Notes: a model not told the origin generated them from the letters alone. A DNA stretch of 64,000 nt from Coccinella septempunctata (GCF_907165205.1 NC_058190.1:13772001-13836000), one strand, 5' to 3'. Positions 36,027 to 49,800 are shown, counted from the stretch's first letter. A program made the numbers and translations.

Positions 36027-39000
36027 AACTTCTATGTTTTTATCAGTTTCAAGATAAGATTTTCACTCAGATGATGGTCAACTATTCAGGATTCATAATC
36101 CGTAAAAAACTTTACTCGCACCCCTTGCAAACTACCCTTTTTCGACCCTTTTCCGTATAAAACACCGAATTCGCGATATAAAGCGACGCAGTCAGCTGAC
36201 CATAACTTCTATGTTTTTATCAGTTTCAAGATGAGATTTTCACTCAGATGATGGTCAACTATTCAGGATTCATAATCCGTAAAAAACTTTACTTGCACCC
36301 CTTGGAGACTACCCTTTTTCGACCCTTTTCCGTATAAAACACCGAATTCGCGATATAAAGCGGCGCAGTCAGCTGACCATAACTTCTATGTTTTTATCAG
36401 TTTCAAGATGAGATTTTCACTCAGATGATGGTCAACTATTCAGGATTCATAATCCGTAAAAAACTTTACTTGCACCTCTTGGAGACTACCCTTTTTCGAC
36501 CCTTTTCCGTATAAAACAGCGAATTCGCGATATAAAGCGGCGCAGTCAGCTGACCATAACTTCTATCTTTTTATCAGTTTCAAGATGAGATTTTCACTCA
36601 GATGATGGTCAACTATTCAGGATTCATAATCCGTAAAAAACTTTACTTGCACCTCTTGCAAACTACCCTTTTTCGACCCTTTTCCGTATAAAACACCGAA
36701 TTCGCGATATAAAGCGGCGCAGTCAGCTGACCATAACTTCTATCTTTTTATCAGTTTCAAGATGAGATTTTCACTCAGATGATGGTCAACTATTCGGGAT
36801 TCATAATCCGTAAAAAACTTTACTTGCACCCCTTGGAGACTACCCTTTTTCGACCCTTTTCCGTATAAAACACCGAATTTGCGCTAGGGAGCGCGCAGTC
36901 AGCTGACCATAACTTCTATGATTTTATCAGTTTCAAGATGAGATTTTCACTCAGATGATGGTCAACTATTCAGGATTCATAATCCGTAAAAAACTTTACT
37001 TGCACCCCTTGGAGACTACCCTTTTTCGACCCTTTTCCGTATAAAACACCGAATTTGCGCTAGGGAGCGCGCAGTCAGCTGACCATAACTTCTATGTTTT
37101 TATCAGTTTCAAGATGAGATTTTAACTCAGATGATGATCAACTATTCAGGATTCATAATCCGTAAAAAACTTTACTTGCACCCCTTGCAAACTACCCTTT
37201 TTTGACCCTTTTCCGTATAAAACAACGAATTCGCGCTAGGAAGCGCGCAGTCAGCTGACCATAACTTCTATGTTTTTATCAGTTTCAAGATGAGATTTTC
37301 ACTCAGATGATGGTCAACTATTCAGGATTCATAATCCGTAAAAAACTTTACTTGCACCCCTTGGAGACTACCCTTTTTCGACCCTTTTCCGTATAAAACA
37401 CCGAATTCGCGATATAAAGCGACGCAGTCAGCTGACCATAACGTCTATGTTTTTATCAGTTTCAAGATGAGATTTTCACTCAGATAATGGTCAACTATTC
37501 AGGATTCATAATCCGTAAAAGACTTTACTTGCACCCCTTGCAAACTACCCTTTTTCGACCCTTTTCCGTATAAAACACCGAATTCGCGATATAAAGCGGC
37601 GCAGTCAGCTGACCATAACTTCTATGTTTTTATCAGTTTCAAGATGAAATTTTCACTCAGAAGAAGGTTGACTATTCAGGATTCATAATCCGTAAAAAAC
37701 TTTACTTGCACCCCTTGCAAACTACCCTTTTTCGACCCTTTTCCGTATAAAACACCGAATTCGCGATATAAAGCGGCGCAGTCAGCTGACCATAAATTCT
37801 ATCTTTTTATCAGTTTCAAGATGAGATTTTCACTCAGATGATGGTCAACTATTCGGGATTCATAATCCGTAAAAAACTTCACTTGCACCCCTTGAAGACT
37901 ACCCTTTTTCGACCCTTTTCCGTATAAAACACCGAATTTGCGCTAGGGAGCGCGCAGTCAGCTGACCATAACTTCTATGTTTTTATCAGTTTCAAGATGA
38001 GATTTTCACTCAGATGATGGTCAACTATTCAGGATTCATAATCCGTAAAAAACTTTACTTGCACCCCTTGGAGACTACCCTTTTTCGACCCTTTTCCGTA
38101 TAAAACACCGAATTCGCGATATAAAGCGGCGCAGTCAGCTGACCATAACTTCTATGTTTTTATCAGTTTCAAGATGAGATTTTCACTCAGATGATGGTCA
38201 ACTATTCAGGATTCATAATCCGTAAAAAACTTTACTTGCACCTCTTGGAGACTACCCTTTTTCGACCCTTTTCCGTATAAAACAGCGAATTCGCGATATA
38301 AAGCGGCGCAGTCAGCTGACCATAACTTCTATCTTTTTATCAGTTTCAAGATGAGATTTTCACTCAGATGATGGTCAACTATTCAGGATTCATAATCCGT
38401 AAAAAACTTTACTTGCACCCCTTGCAAACTACCCTTTTTCGACCCTTTTCCGTATAAAACACCGAATTCGCGATATAAAGCGGCGCAGTCAGCTGACCAT
38501 AACTTCTATCTTTTTATCAGTTTCAAGATGAGATTTTCACTCAGATGATGGTCAACTATTCGGGATTCATAATCCGTAAAAAACTTTACTTGCACCCCTT
38601 GGAGACTACCCTTTTTCGACCCTTTTCCGTATAAAACACCGAATTTGCGCTAGGGAGCGCGCAGTCAGCTGACCATAACTTCTATGATTTTATCAGTTTC
38701 AAGATGAGATTTTCACTCAGATGATGGTCAACTATTCAGGATTCATAATCCGTAAAAAACTTTACTTGCACCCCTTGGAGACTACCCTTTTTCGACCCTT
38801 TTCCGTATAAAACACCGAATTTGCGCTAGGGAGCGCGCAGTCAGCTGACCATAACTTCTATGTTTTTATCAGTTTCAAGATGAGATTTTAACTCAGATGA
38901 TGATCAACTATTCAGGATTCATAATCCGTAAAAAACTTTACTTGCACCCCTTGCAAACTACCCTTTTTTGACCCTTTTCCGTATAAAACAACGAATTCGC

Positions 39001-42000
39001 GCTAGGAAGCGCGCAGTCAGCTGACCATAACTTCTATGTTTTTATCAGTTTCAAGATGAGATTTTCACTCAGATGATGGTCAACTATTCAGGATTCATAA
39101 TCCGTAAAAAACTTTACTTGCACCCCTTGGAGACTACCCTTTTTCGACCCTTTTCCGTATAAAACAGCGAATTCGCGATATAAAGCGACGCAGTCAGCTG
39201 ACCATAACTTCTATCTTTTTATCAGTTTCAAGATGAGATTTTCACTCAGATGATGGTCAACTATTCAGGATTCATAATCCGTAAAAAACTTTACTTGCAC
39301 CCCTTGCAAACTACCCTTTTTCGACCCTTTTCCGTATAAAACACCGAATTCGCGATATAAAGCGGCGCAGTCAGCTGACCATAACTTCTATGTTTTTATC
39401 AGTTTCAAGATGAAATTTTCACTCAGAAGAAGGTTGACTATTCAGGATTCATAATCCGTAAAAAACTTTACTTGCACCCCTTGCAAACTACCCTTTTTCG
39501 ACCCTTTTCCGTATAAAACACCGAATTCGCGATATAAAGCGGCGCAGTCAGCTGACCATAAATTTTATCTTTTTATCAGTTTCAAGATGAGATTTTCACT
39601 CAGGTGATGGTCAACTATTCGGGATTCATAATCCGTAAAAAACTTTACTTGCACCCCTTGAAGACTACCCTTTTTCGACCCTTTTCCGTATAAAACACCG
39701 AATTTGCGCTAGGGAGCGCGCAGTCAGCTGACCATAACTTCTATGTTTTTATCAGTTTCAAGATGAGATTTTCACTCAGAAGAAGGTTGACTATTCAGGA
39801 TTCATAATCCGTAAAAAACTTTACTTGCACCCCTTGCAAACTACCCTTTTTCGACCCTTTTCCGTATAAAACACCGAATTCGCGATATAAAGCGACGCAG
39901 TCAGCTGACCATAACTTCTATGTTTTTATCAGTTTCAAGATGAGATTTTCACTCAGATGATGGTCAACTATTCGGGATTCATAATCCGTAAAAAACTTTA
40001 CTTGCACCCCTTGCAAACTACCCTTTTTCGACCCTTTTCCGTATAAAACACCGAATTCGCGATATAAAGCGACGCAGTCAGCTGACCATAACTTCTATGT
40101 TTTTATCAGTTTCAAGATGGGATTTTCACTCAGATGATGGTCAACTATTCAGGATTCATAATCCGTAAAAAACTTTACTTGCACCCCTTGCAAACTACCC
40201 TTTTTCGACCCTTTTCCGTATAAAACACCGAATTCGCGATATAAAGCGACGCAGTTAGCTGACCATAACTTCTATGTTTTTATTAGTTTCAAGATGAGAT
40301 TTTCACTCAGATGATGATCAACTATTCAGGATTCATAATCCGTAAAAAACTTTTCTTGCACCCCTTGGAGACTACCCTTTTTCGACCCTTTTCCGTATAA
40401 AACACCGAATTTGCGCTAGGGAGCGCGCAGTCAGCTGACCATAACTTCTATCTTTTTATCAGTTTCAAGATGAGATTTTCACTCAGATGATGGTCAACTA
40501 TTCAGGATTCATAATCCGTAAAAAACTTTACTTGCACCCCTTGAAGACTACCCTTTTTCGACCCTTTTCCGTATAAAACACCGAATTTGCGCTAGGGAGC
40601 GCGCAGTCAGCTGACCATAACTTCTATGTTTTTATCAGTTTCAAGATGAGATTTTCACTCAGATGATGGTCAACTATTCAGGATTCATAATCCGTAAAAA
40701 ACTTTACTTGCACCCCTTGGAGACTACCCTTTTTCGACCCTTTTCCGTATAAAACACCGAATTCGCGATATAAAGCGGCGCAGTCAGCTGACCATAACTT
40801 CTATCTTTTAATCAGTTTCAAGATGGGATTTTCACTCAGATGATGGTCAACTATTCAGGATTCATAATCCGTAAAAAACTTTACTTGCACCCCTTGCAAA
40901 CTACCCTTTTTCGACCCGTTTCCGTATAAAACACCGAATTCGCGATATAAAGCGACGCAGTTAGCTGACCATAACTTCTATGTTTTTATTAGTTTCAAGA
41001 TGAGATTTTCACTCAGATGATGATCAACTATTCAGGATTCATAATCCGTAAAAAACTTTTCTTGCACCCCTTGGAGACTACCCTTTTTCGACCCTTTTCC
41101 GTATAAAACACCGAATTTACGCTAGGGAGCGCGCAGTCAGCTGACCATAACTTCTATCTTTTAATCAGTTTCAAGATGGGATTTTCACTCAGATGATGGT
41201 CAACTATTCAGGATTCATAATCCGTAAAAAACTTTACTTGCACCCCTTGCAAACTACCCTTTTTCGACCCGTTTCCGTATAAAACACCGAATTCGCGATA
41301 TAAAGCGACGCAGTTAGCTGACCATAACTTCTATGTTTTTATTAGTTTCAAGATGAGATTTTCACTCAGATGATGGTCAACTATTCAGGATTCATAATCC
41401 GTAAAAAACTTTACTTGCACCCCTTGGAGACTACCCTTTTTCGACCCTTTTCCGTATAAAACACCGAATTCGCGATATAAAGCGGCGCAGTCAGCTGACC
41501 ATAACTTCTATCTTTTAATCAGTTTCAAGATGGGATTTTCACTCAGATGATGGTCAACTATTCAGGATTCATAATCCGTAAAAAACTTTACTTGCACCCC
41601 TTGCAAACTACCCTTTTTCGACCCGTTTCCGTATAAAACACCGAATTCGCGATATAAAGCGACGCAGTTAGCTGACCATAACTTCTATGTTTTTATTAGT
41701 TTCAAGATGAGATTTTCACTCAGATGATGATCAACTATTCAGGATTCATAATCCGTAAAAAACTTTACTTGCACCCCTTGCAAACTACCCTTTTTCGACC
41801 CTTTTCCGTATAAAACACCGAATTCGCGATATAAAGCGGCGCAGTCAGCTGACCATAACTTCTATCTTTTTATCAGTTTCAAGATGAGATTTTCACTCAG
41901 ATGATGGTCAACTATTCGGGATTCATAATCCGTAAAAAACTTTACTTGCACCCCTTGAAGACTACCCTTTTTCGACCCTTTTCCGTATAAAACACCGAAT

Positions 42001-43240
42001 TTGCGCTAGGGAGCGCGCAGTCAGCTGACCATAACTTCTATCTTTTTATCAGTTTCAAGATGAGATTTTCACTCAGATGATGGTCAACTATTCGGGATTC
42101 ATAATCCGTAAAAAACTTCACTTGCACCCCTTGAAGACTACCCTTTTTCGACCCTTTTCCGTATAAAACACCGAATTTGCGCTAGGGAGCGCGCAGTCAG
42201 CTGACCATAACTTCTATGTTTTTATCAGTTTCAAGATGAGATTTTCACTCAGATGATGGTCAACTATTCAGGATTCATAATCCGTAAAAAACTTTACTTG
42301 CACCCCTTGGAGACTACCCTTTTTCGACCCTTTTCCGTATAAAACACCGAATTCGCGATATAAAGCGGCGCAGTCAGCTGACCATAACTTCTATGTTTTT
42401 ATCAGTTTCAAGATGAGATTTTCACTCAGATGATGGTCAACTATTCAGGATTCATAATCCGTAAAAAACTTTACTTGCACCTCTTGGAGACTACCCTTTT
42501 TCGACCCTTTTCCGTATAAAACAGCGAATTCGCGATATAAAGCGGCGCAGTCAGCTGACCATAACTTCTATCTTTTTATCAGTTTCAAGATGAGATTTTC
42601 ACTCAGATGATGGTCAACTATTCGGGATTCATAATCCGTAAAAAACTTTACTTGCACCCCTTGGAGACTACCCTTTTTCGACCCTTTTCCGTATAAAACA
42701 CCGAATTTGCGCTAGGGAGCGCGCAGTCAGCTGACCATAACTTCTATGATTTTATCAGTTTCAAGATGAGATTTTCACTCAGATGATGGTCAACTATTCA
42801 GGATTCATAATCCGTAAAAAACTTTACTTGCACCCCTTGGAGACTACCCTTTTTCGACCCTTTTCCGTATAAAACACCGAATTTGCGCTAGGGAGCGCGC
42901 AGTCAGCTGACCATAACTTCTATGTTTTTATCAGTTTCAAGATGAGATTTTAACTCAGATGATGATCAACTATTCAGGATTCATAATCCGTAAAAAACTT
43001 TACTTGCACCCCTTGCAAACTACCCTTTTTTGACCCTTTTCCGTATAAAACAACGAATTCGCGCTAGGAAGCGCGCAGTCAGCTGACCATAACTTCTATG
43101 TTTTTATCAGTTTCAAGATGAGATTTTCACTCAGATGAAGGTTGACTATTCAGGATTCATAATCCGTAAAAAACTTTCCTTGCACCCCTTGCGGACTAAC
43201 ATTCTTCGACCCATTTCTGTATAAAACTCTGATATATACA
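36027..43240 (+). repeat. Left satellite array, about 40 monomers of 177 bp
   Basis: Monomers begin AACTTCTATGTTTTTATCAG at 36027, 36204, 36381, 36558, 36735 and so on, up to 43091 where a diverged partial unit closes the array. Each includes CTACCCTTTTTCGACCC, then one of two alternative cassettes, then GTCAGCTGAC. Cassette A is GATATAAAGCG[G/A]C; cassette B is GCTAGGGAGCGC and makes the unit 1 bp shorter. Linked variants (CTTGGAGAC, CTTGCAAAC, CTTGAAGAC) reveal higher-order blocks. For example, the rare unit with TTTAACTCAG recurs at 37121, 38888 and 42949. The small ORFs here are by-products of the repeat. Confidence 0.93.
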
Positions 43241-43605
43241 GATTCGATAATAAAATTGGTGCGTTATGAATTAATCAATTAATTTATATTACAATATCTC
43301 TAGATGACCACCTGCGAACTAGGGAAGTTGCAAAACACGTGTGCGCCTTCTTCCTATTGGATAGAAAGGGGCAATCGCTTGCTTTGAAGATGCCGCCGTT
43401 TGGAAGAAAGCTTGTCGTTTTCATGAGGATGGGTAAAACCATAGAGAAAGGGAAAGAGTCTCTTGTCTCTGGGTAAAACCCTATACAGGATGGGCAAAAT
43501 TCTTTGTTTACTGAGGGAAACTCGAAAACTATGGCAGCTAGAATATAACGGATGACTCATTCTCGAGCTCTTTTTCAGAGAAACAAAGAATAGTGAAAAC
43601 CGTTT
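43241..43605 (+). repeat. Inner inverted repeat, left copy
   Basis: Non-satellite sequence that is the inverted counterpart of about 46495-46860. The two copies differ by indels. The left copy lacks about 28 bp found at about 46687-46714 and carries about 40 extra bp near 43442-43485, including a second GGGTAAAACC. Confidence 0.8.
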
Positions 43606-44544
43606 TTTTTTCGAGAAATTATTATAAATGGACTTTTCGTGTGAAGGGTCTTGAATTTTTCCCCAATCTCGTTCATATTTCTCAATTCATAATGCTTTTT
43701 ATAAAGAAACTCCTGGTTTTTTACTTCTGTATAAAGTTGAAACATATTCTTGCGAAGTCATCCGTCATTCACGAACGGGTTCAATGAATGAACAGAAAAA
43801 TGATGAAACCATTATTCAGCTTCAAAGTTCATAGCCCTAGCTATATGGAGGGTAGTCTCTACCCTCAATACCTAGCTATTAGATCTTTACTTTGAAAGAA
43901 GTTGCCTGTATTTCTATCTTCAGCGTGTTTACTAATAACTTTAATGAAATGCAATGAAATGTCAACACAAATGAATAGTTATGCATGAATCCGGAAAATC
44001 TTCCTAACCTGTACATATGACGAAACACTTCTGGAGATATTCTAGGATATAAATATCAATAAATTAAATTTATTGATTTGACAATCAAACGGCTATCGAC
44101 CGGAGTCTTCCAGCCAATTAAATACAGTATTGTTTCACATGAAGCTTATTGTAAAATATTGGGAGGTAATGATTATTTTTATGGTAATGATTTCAGATGT
44201 TCGAAAAGTGGCAAAGCTGGTAACTTTGCCTTTGGTGCAAACTCTCTATTGTAATGGTGTATCAATGGTTCGATTATGTTGATATTGTGTTGGTTAGCGA
44301 TGAATTTTTTGTCGAGTCTTTGCATTCTTTCCAGTATTGGTTCTACTTCTGTTATCTGGTATAAAAATTCATTGGGTGGGTTGCGGAGTGTGTTGTTGGG
44401 ATGTCTTAGTTTTGTAATTTTTCTAGGAGGGTGTATTTATATTGCAAGATTTGCTCATTACATGTAAATTAGCATAACTGAAGTCGGTCACGACTACTTT
44501 AAATACTGGCCACCTATTATGTTCTTCACAAAATACTCTAAAAT
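43606..44544. other. Foldback loop, left part
   Basis: Single-copy within the window, AT-rich. A short frame at 44276-44467 is hydrophobic because of T/G-rich sequence and has no known domain. No transposase was found. Confidence 0.4.
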
Positions 44545-45205
44545 CAGAGCCGCCGCCAGACATTTTGCCGCCCCGGCAAAATAAAACTTCGCCGCCCATG
44601 CAAAATGTTATTTTGGCACCTTGCTGTGACTATATTGAGTTTAAGTACATAATTCTTTATGGAATAACGTACAACCTGTTCAAAGTGTAGATATTTAGAG
44701 ATCAGTCTTTTTTATAAATTGAGTAAATGTTGAATCTAAAAAAAGGATAAGAAAAAAGGAATACAAAAGAGTGGGCTATATATCTACTAACAACGCCGGC
44801 GCCGGTATCATACAGTAAAATATATACAGTGAAACGTTTGAAAATTTTAAATTATAAACTACACAGATATAGAGATATATGAAAATCTACAACAGTCTCA
44901 ATTCTTATAAACACGATGTACTATTGTAAAGGGTTATTTATGAGTAGAATGCGGCATCTTTGATCGTTTTCCGGTATTCCCCTTGTTTCTGGTTGAAATG
45001 CATTTCATTCGGTACTTGTTTGGCGACCAAGCGCAAAAAGCCGCGTTTTCGGTTTCACTCTAATAATTAATAATGTTCTTCTTTTCGATTTTGAAGAAAA
45101 ATTTTTTTTTATTAAAAATTGTTATCGTTAAAGAACTGTTTTGCCGCCCCCAGAATGTGCCGCTCCGGCAGGGTGCCTGGTTTTCCGGTCCTGACGGCGG
45201 CCCTG
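44545..45205. mobile_element. hAT-like MITE nested in the foldback loop
   Basis: Terminal inverted repeats CAGAGCCGCCGCCAG (left) and CTGACGGCGGCCCTG (right) lie directly inside an exact 8 bp duplication, TCTAAAAT (44537-44544 and 45206-45213). CAG-starting TIRs with 8 bp duplications are characteristic of hAT transposons. Further GCCGC/CCGG-rich segments lie near both ends. At 661 bp with no ORF of note, it is non-autonomous. Confidence 0.8.
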
Positions 45206-46009
45206 TCTAAAATCATTGAAGATTTGAAAATATTTTTTCACGAAATGATGCGAAGATATCATTTCGAAAACGATAAATATAATACAAAAATACTCTCTTC
45301 ATTCTTTCAAGAAATTTGGGCTTTCTAACAACGACGAACATATAAAATTGGGAGTTCATTTTTCGACTCGCTTTCAATTACGCCGAACAATTCTTTGCTC
45401 TAAAGTTTTACGTTGAATGGCAAACAAACTTCTTGAATGTATTCTCCGTGATCTATTTGCCTTTCTATCAAATCTATTATATCATGTTATAATCTATCCT
45501 TGTATGCAATCGCTTCGGATTTAATTTTCTTCACAGTTGCATCCGATTTTTAGACTCCAAGTTCACTGATTTTATTGGAGATTTTTTTGATTCAAAAATA
45601 GTTTTCCTTTTATACTTCAAAGTTTGTTAAAAAATTCTCTTTTTTGCATCTCTCTCTACTCTACTCCTCTGACACACAAAATTATTGGCTAAAATTAAAC
45701 GAAGAATGACTTTGTAATTCTCTAAATGAGGTTAATGAATTATTTGCAACCATAATTGTTTCCTTCGCATATGGCCTAGATTTTAACGCAGCTTTTTTTC
45801 CTTTTTCCTATACTTGGTATATCTGACTACTACGCTGCCAACATTATTGACATATCGGTTTATACGATTTTTTTAATGATAGGGATAAAATAATTTGTCT
45901 AGCTTATTAGCCACGAAAACTATCTCAGATATATTTGTCTTAGCGAAGACCTTTGAAATGTCTATTCCGTTGTTCCATCATTAGAAATTTTTGAATTATT
46001 CACAATCTA
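45206..46009. other. Foldback loop, middle part
   Basis: AT-rich sequence with no ORF, repeat or known element recognised. Confidence 0.4.
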
Positions 46010-46610
46010 CAGGATGGGCAAAATTCGTTGTTTACTGAGGGTATCTAGAGAACTGTAGCAGCTAGAAGAAACGGATGCCACATTTTCTAGATCTTTTTTC
46101 ATAACTCATCCAAATCTGAAAACAGAACCGGCCTATCTATTCTAGATTTTGAGTTATGAACAAAAATTGGGATTTTGTCGATTTAGTAAAGTTCTCATAA
46201 CTTCTTTGTGTTTGAAGATACAGATCTGAAACTTGAACCTTCTTAGTCACTTTCATACGTAGACTCTACTGCCTGAACCTTTTTTCCCATTCAAAAATGA
46301 CAAATTCATTGAAGGTTTGCATTTAAAAAAACGAAAGTTCGCGAAATGAAAAAATATTTGGTGCTTGTCAGTGCATGGATTCTGCTTAACAAAAGGCCTG
46401 TAAATGGTTCAAGTTTCAGATCTGTAACTTCAAAGACAAAAAAGTTATGAGAACTTTTCGACATCGTCAAAATTTAATTTTTTGCTAATAACTGAAAAAC
46501 GGTTTTCACTATTCTTTGTTTCTCTGAAAAAGAGCTCGAGAATGAGTCATCCGTTATCTTCTAGCTGCCATAGTTTTGAGTTTCCCTCAGTAGACAAAGA
46601 ATTTTGCCCA
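46010..46610. repeat. Small palindrome inside the foldback loop
   Basis: An inverted repeat with outer arms at about 46012-46090 and 46515-46607 (GATGGGCAAAATTC.TTGTTTACTGAG and its complement). Inner arms at about 46140-46238 and 46410-46510 share TACAGATCTGAAACTTGAACC and complement. The outer motif also occurs in the left inner repeat (about 43488). This is either a nested foldback or a remnant of an older arm junction. Confidence 0.7.
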
Positions 46611-46860
46611 CCCTGTATATGGTTTTACCCATCCTCATGAAAACGACAAGCTTTCTTCCAAACGGCGGCATCTTCAAAGCAAGCGCATTATGTCGTAAAT
46701 CAGATATGTCAAGATTGCCCCTTTCTATCCAATAGGAAGAAGGCGCACACGTGTTTTGCAACTTCCCTAGTTCGCAGGTGGTCATCTAGAGATATTGTAA
46801 TATAAATTAATTGATTAATTGATAACGCACCAATTTTATTATCGAATCTGTATATATCAG
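46495..46860 (-). repeat. Inner inverted repeat, right copy
   Basis: Counterpart of 43241-43605. It overlaps the right outer arm of the small palindrome at 46010-46610. Confidence 0.8.
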
Positions 46861-49800
46861 AGCTTTATACAGAAATGGGTCGAAAAATGTTAGTCTGCAA
46901 GGGGTGCAAGGAAAGTTTTTTACGGATTATGAATCCTGAATAGTCAACCTTCTTCTGAGTGAAAATCTCATCTTGACAGTGATAAAAACATAGAAGTTAT
47001 GGTCAGCTGACTGCGCCGCTTTATATCGCGAATTCGGTGTTTTATACGGAAAAGGGTCGAAAAAGGGTAGTCTCCAAGGGGTGCAAGTAAAGTTTTTTAC
47101 GGATTATGAATCCTGAATAGTTGACCATCATCTGAGTGAAAATCTCATCTTGAAACTGATAAAAACATAGAAGTTATGGTCAGCTGACTGCGCCGCTTTA
47201 TATCGCGAATTCGGTGTTTTATACGGAAAAGGGTCGAAAAAGGGTAGTCTCCAAGGGGTGCAAGTAAAGTTTTTTACGGATTATGAATCCTGAATAGTTG
47301 ACCATCATCTGAGTGAAAATCTCATCTTGAAACTGATAAAAACATAGAAGTTATGGTCAGCTGACTGCGCGCTCCCTAGCGCAAATTCGGTGTTTTATAC
47401 GGAAAAGGGTCGAAAAAGGGTAGTCTTCAAGGGGTGCAAGTAAAGTTTTATACGGATTATGAATCCCGAATAGTTGACCATCATCTGAGTGAAAATCTCA
47501 TCTTGAAACTGATAAAAAGATAGAAGTTATGGTCAGCTGACTGCGCCGCTTTATATCGCGAATTCGGTGTTTTATACGGAAAAGGGTCGAAAAAGGGTAG
47601 TTTGCAAGGGGTGCAAGTAAAGTTTTTTACGGATTATGAATCCTGAATAGTTGACCATCATCTGAGTGAAAATCTCATCTTGAAACTGATAAAAACATAG
47701 AAGTTATGGTCAGCTGACTGCGTCGCTTTATATCGCGAATTCGGTGTTTTATACGGAAAAGGGTCGAAAAAGGGTAGTCTCCAAGGGGTGCAAGTAAAGT
47801 TTTTTACGGATTATGAATCCTGAATAGTTGACCATCATCTGAGTGAAAATCTCATCTTGAAACTGATAAAAAGATAGAAGTTATGGTCAGCTGACTGCGC
47901 CGCTTTATATCGCGAATTCGCTGTTTTATACGGAAAAGGGTCGAAAAAGGGTAGTCTCCAAGAGGTGCAAGTAAAGTTTTTTACGGATTATGAATCCTGA
48001 ATAGTTGACCATCATCTGAGTGAAAATCTCATCTTGAAACTGATAAAAACATAGAAGTTATGGTCAGCTGACTGCGCCGCTTTATATCGCGAATTCGGTG
48101 TTTTATACGGAAAAGGGTCGAAAAAGGGTAGTCTCCAAGGGGTGCAAGAAAAGTTTTTTACGGATTATGAATCCTGAATAGTTGATCATCATCTGAGTGA
48201 AAATCTCATCTTGAAACTGATAAAAACATAGAAGTTATGGTCAGCTGACTGCGTCGCTTTATATCGCGAATTCGGTGTTTTATACGGAAAAGGGTCGAAA
48301 AAGGGTAGTTTGCAAGGGGTGCAAGTAAAGTTTTTTACGGATTATGAATCCTGAATAGTTGACCATCATCTGAGTGAAAATCCCATCTTGAAACTGATAA
48401 AAAGATAGAAGTTATGGTCAGCTGACTGCGCCGCTTTATATCGCGAATTCGGTGTTTTATACGGAAAAGGGTCGAAAAAGGGTAGTCTCCAAGGGGTGCA
48501 AGTAAAGTTTTTTACGGATTATGAATCCTGAATAGTTGACCATCATCTGAGTGAAAATCTCATCTTGAAACTGATAAAAACATAGAAGTTATGGTCAGCT
48601 GACTGCGTCGCTTTATATCGCGAATTCGGTGTTTTATACGGTAAAGGGTCGAAAAAGGGTAGTTTGCAAGGGGTGCAAGTAAAGTTTTTTACGGATTATG
48701 AATCCTGAATAGTCAGCCTTCTTCTGAGTGAACATCTCATCTTGAAACTGATAAAAACATAGAAGTTATGGTCAGCTGACTGCGCGCTCCCTAGCGCAAA
48801 TTCGGTGTTTTATACGGAAAAGGGTCGAAAAAGGGTAGTCTCCAAGGGGTGCAAGTAAAGTTTTTTACGGATTATGAATCCTGAATAGTTGACCATCATC
48901 TGAGTGAAAATCTCATCTTGAAACTGATAAAAAGATAGAAGTTATGGTCAGCTGACTGCGCCGCTTTATATCGCAAATTCGCTGTTTTATACGGAAAAGG
49001 GTCGAAAAAGGGTAGTCTCCAAGGGGTGCAAGTAAAGTTTTTTACGGATTATGAATCCTGAATAGTTGACCATCATCTGAGTGAAAATCTCATCTTGAAA
49101 CTGATAAAAACATAGAAGTTATGGTCAGCTGACTGCGCCGCTTTATATCGCGAATTCGGTGTTTTATACGGAAAAGGGTCGAAAAAGGGTAGTCTCCAAG
49201 GGGTGCAAGTAAAGTTTTTTACGGATTATGAATCCTGAATAGTTGACCATCATCTGAGTGAAAATCTCATCTTGAAACTGATAAAAACATAGAAGTTATG
49301 GTCAGCTGACTGCGCGCTCCCTAGCGCAAATTCGGTGTTTTATACGGAAAAGGGTCGAAAAAGGGTAGTCTCCAAGGGGTGCAAGAAAAGTTTTTTACGG
49401 ATTATGAATCCTGAATAGTTGATCATCATCTGAGTGAAAATCTCATCTTGAAACTGATAAAAACATAGAAGTTATGGTCAGCTGACTGCGTCGCTTTATA
49501 TCGCGAATTCGGTGTTTTATACGGAAAAGGGTCGAAAAAGGGTAGTCTCCAAGGGGTGCAAGTAAAGTTTTTTACGGATTATGAATTCTGAATAGTTGAC
49601 CATCATCTGAGTGAAAATCTCATCTTGAAACTGATAAAAAGATAGAAGTTATGGTCAGCTGACTGCGCCGCTTTATATCGCGAATTCGCTGTTTTATATG
49701 GAAAAGGGTCGAAAAAGGGTAGTCTCCAAGGGGTGCAAGTAAAGTTTTTTACGGATTATGAATCCTGAATAGTTGACCATCATCTGAGTGAAAATCTCAT

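Noticed and set aside
43354..43787. Short ORFs in the inner arm and loop
   Set aside because: They cross inverted-repeat boundaries, contain no domain, and have no counterpart conserved in the right copy.
44276..44467. Hydrophobic 63-codon frame in the loop
   Set aside because: The T/G-rich composition creates apparent membrane segments. There is no start context or homologue, and the reverse strand hints at decayed retroelement sequence.
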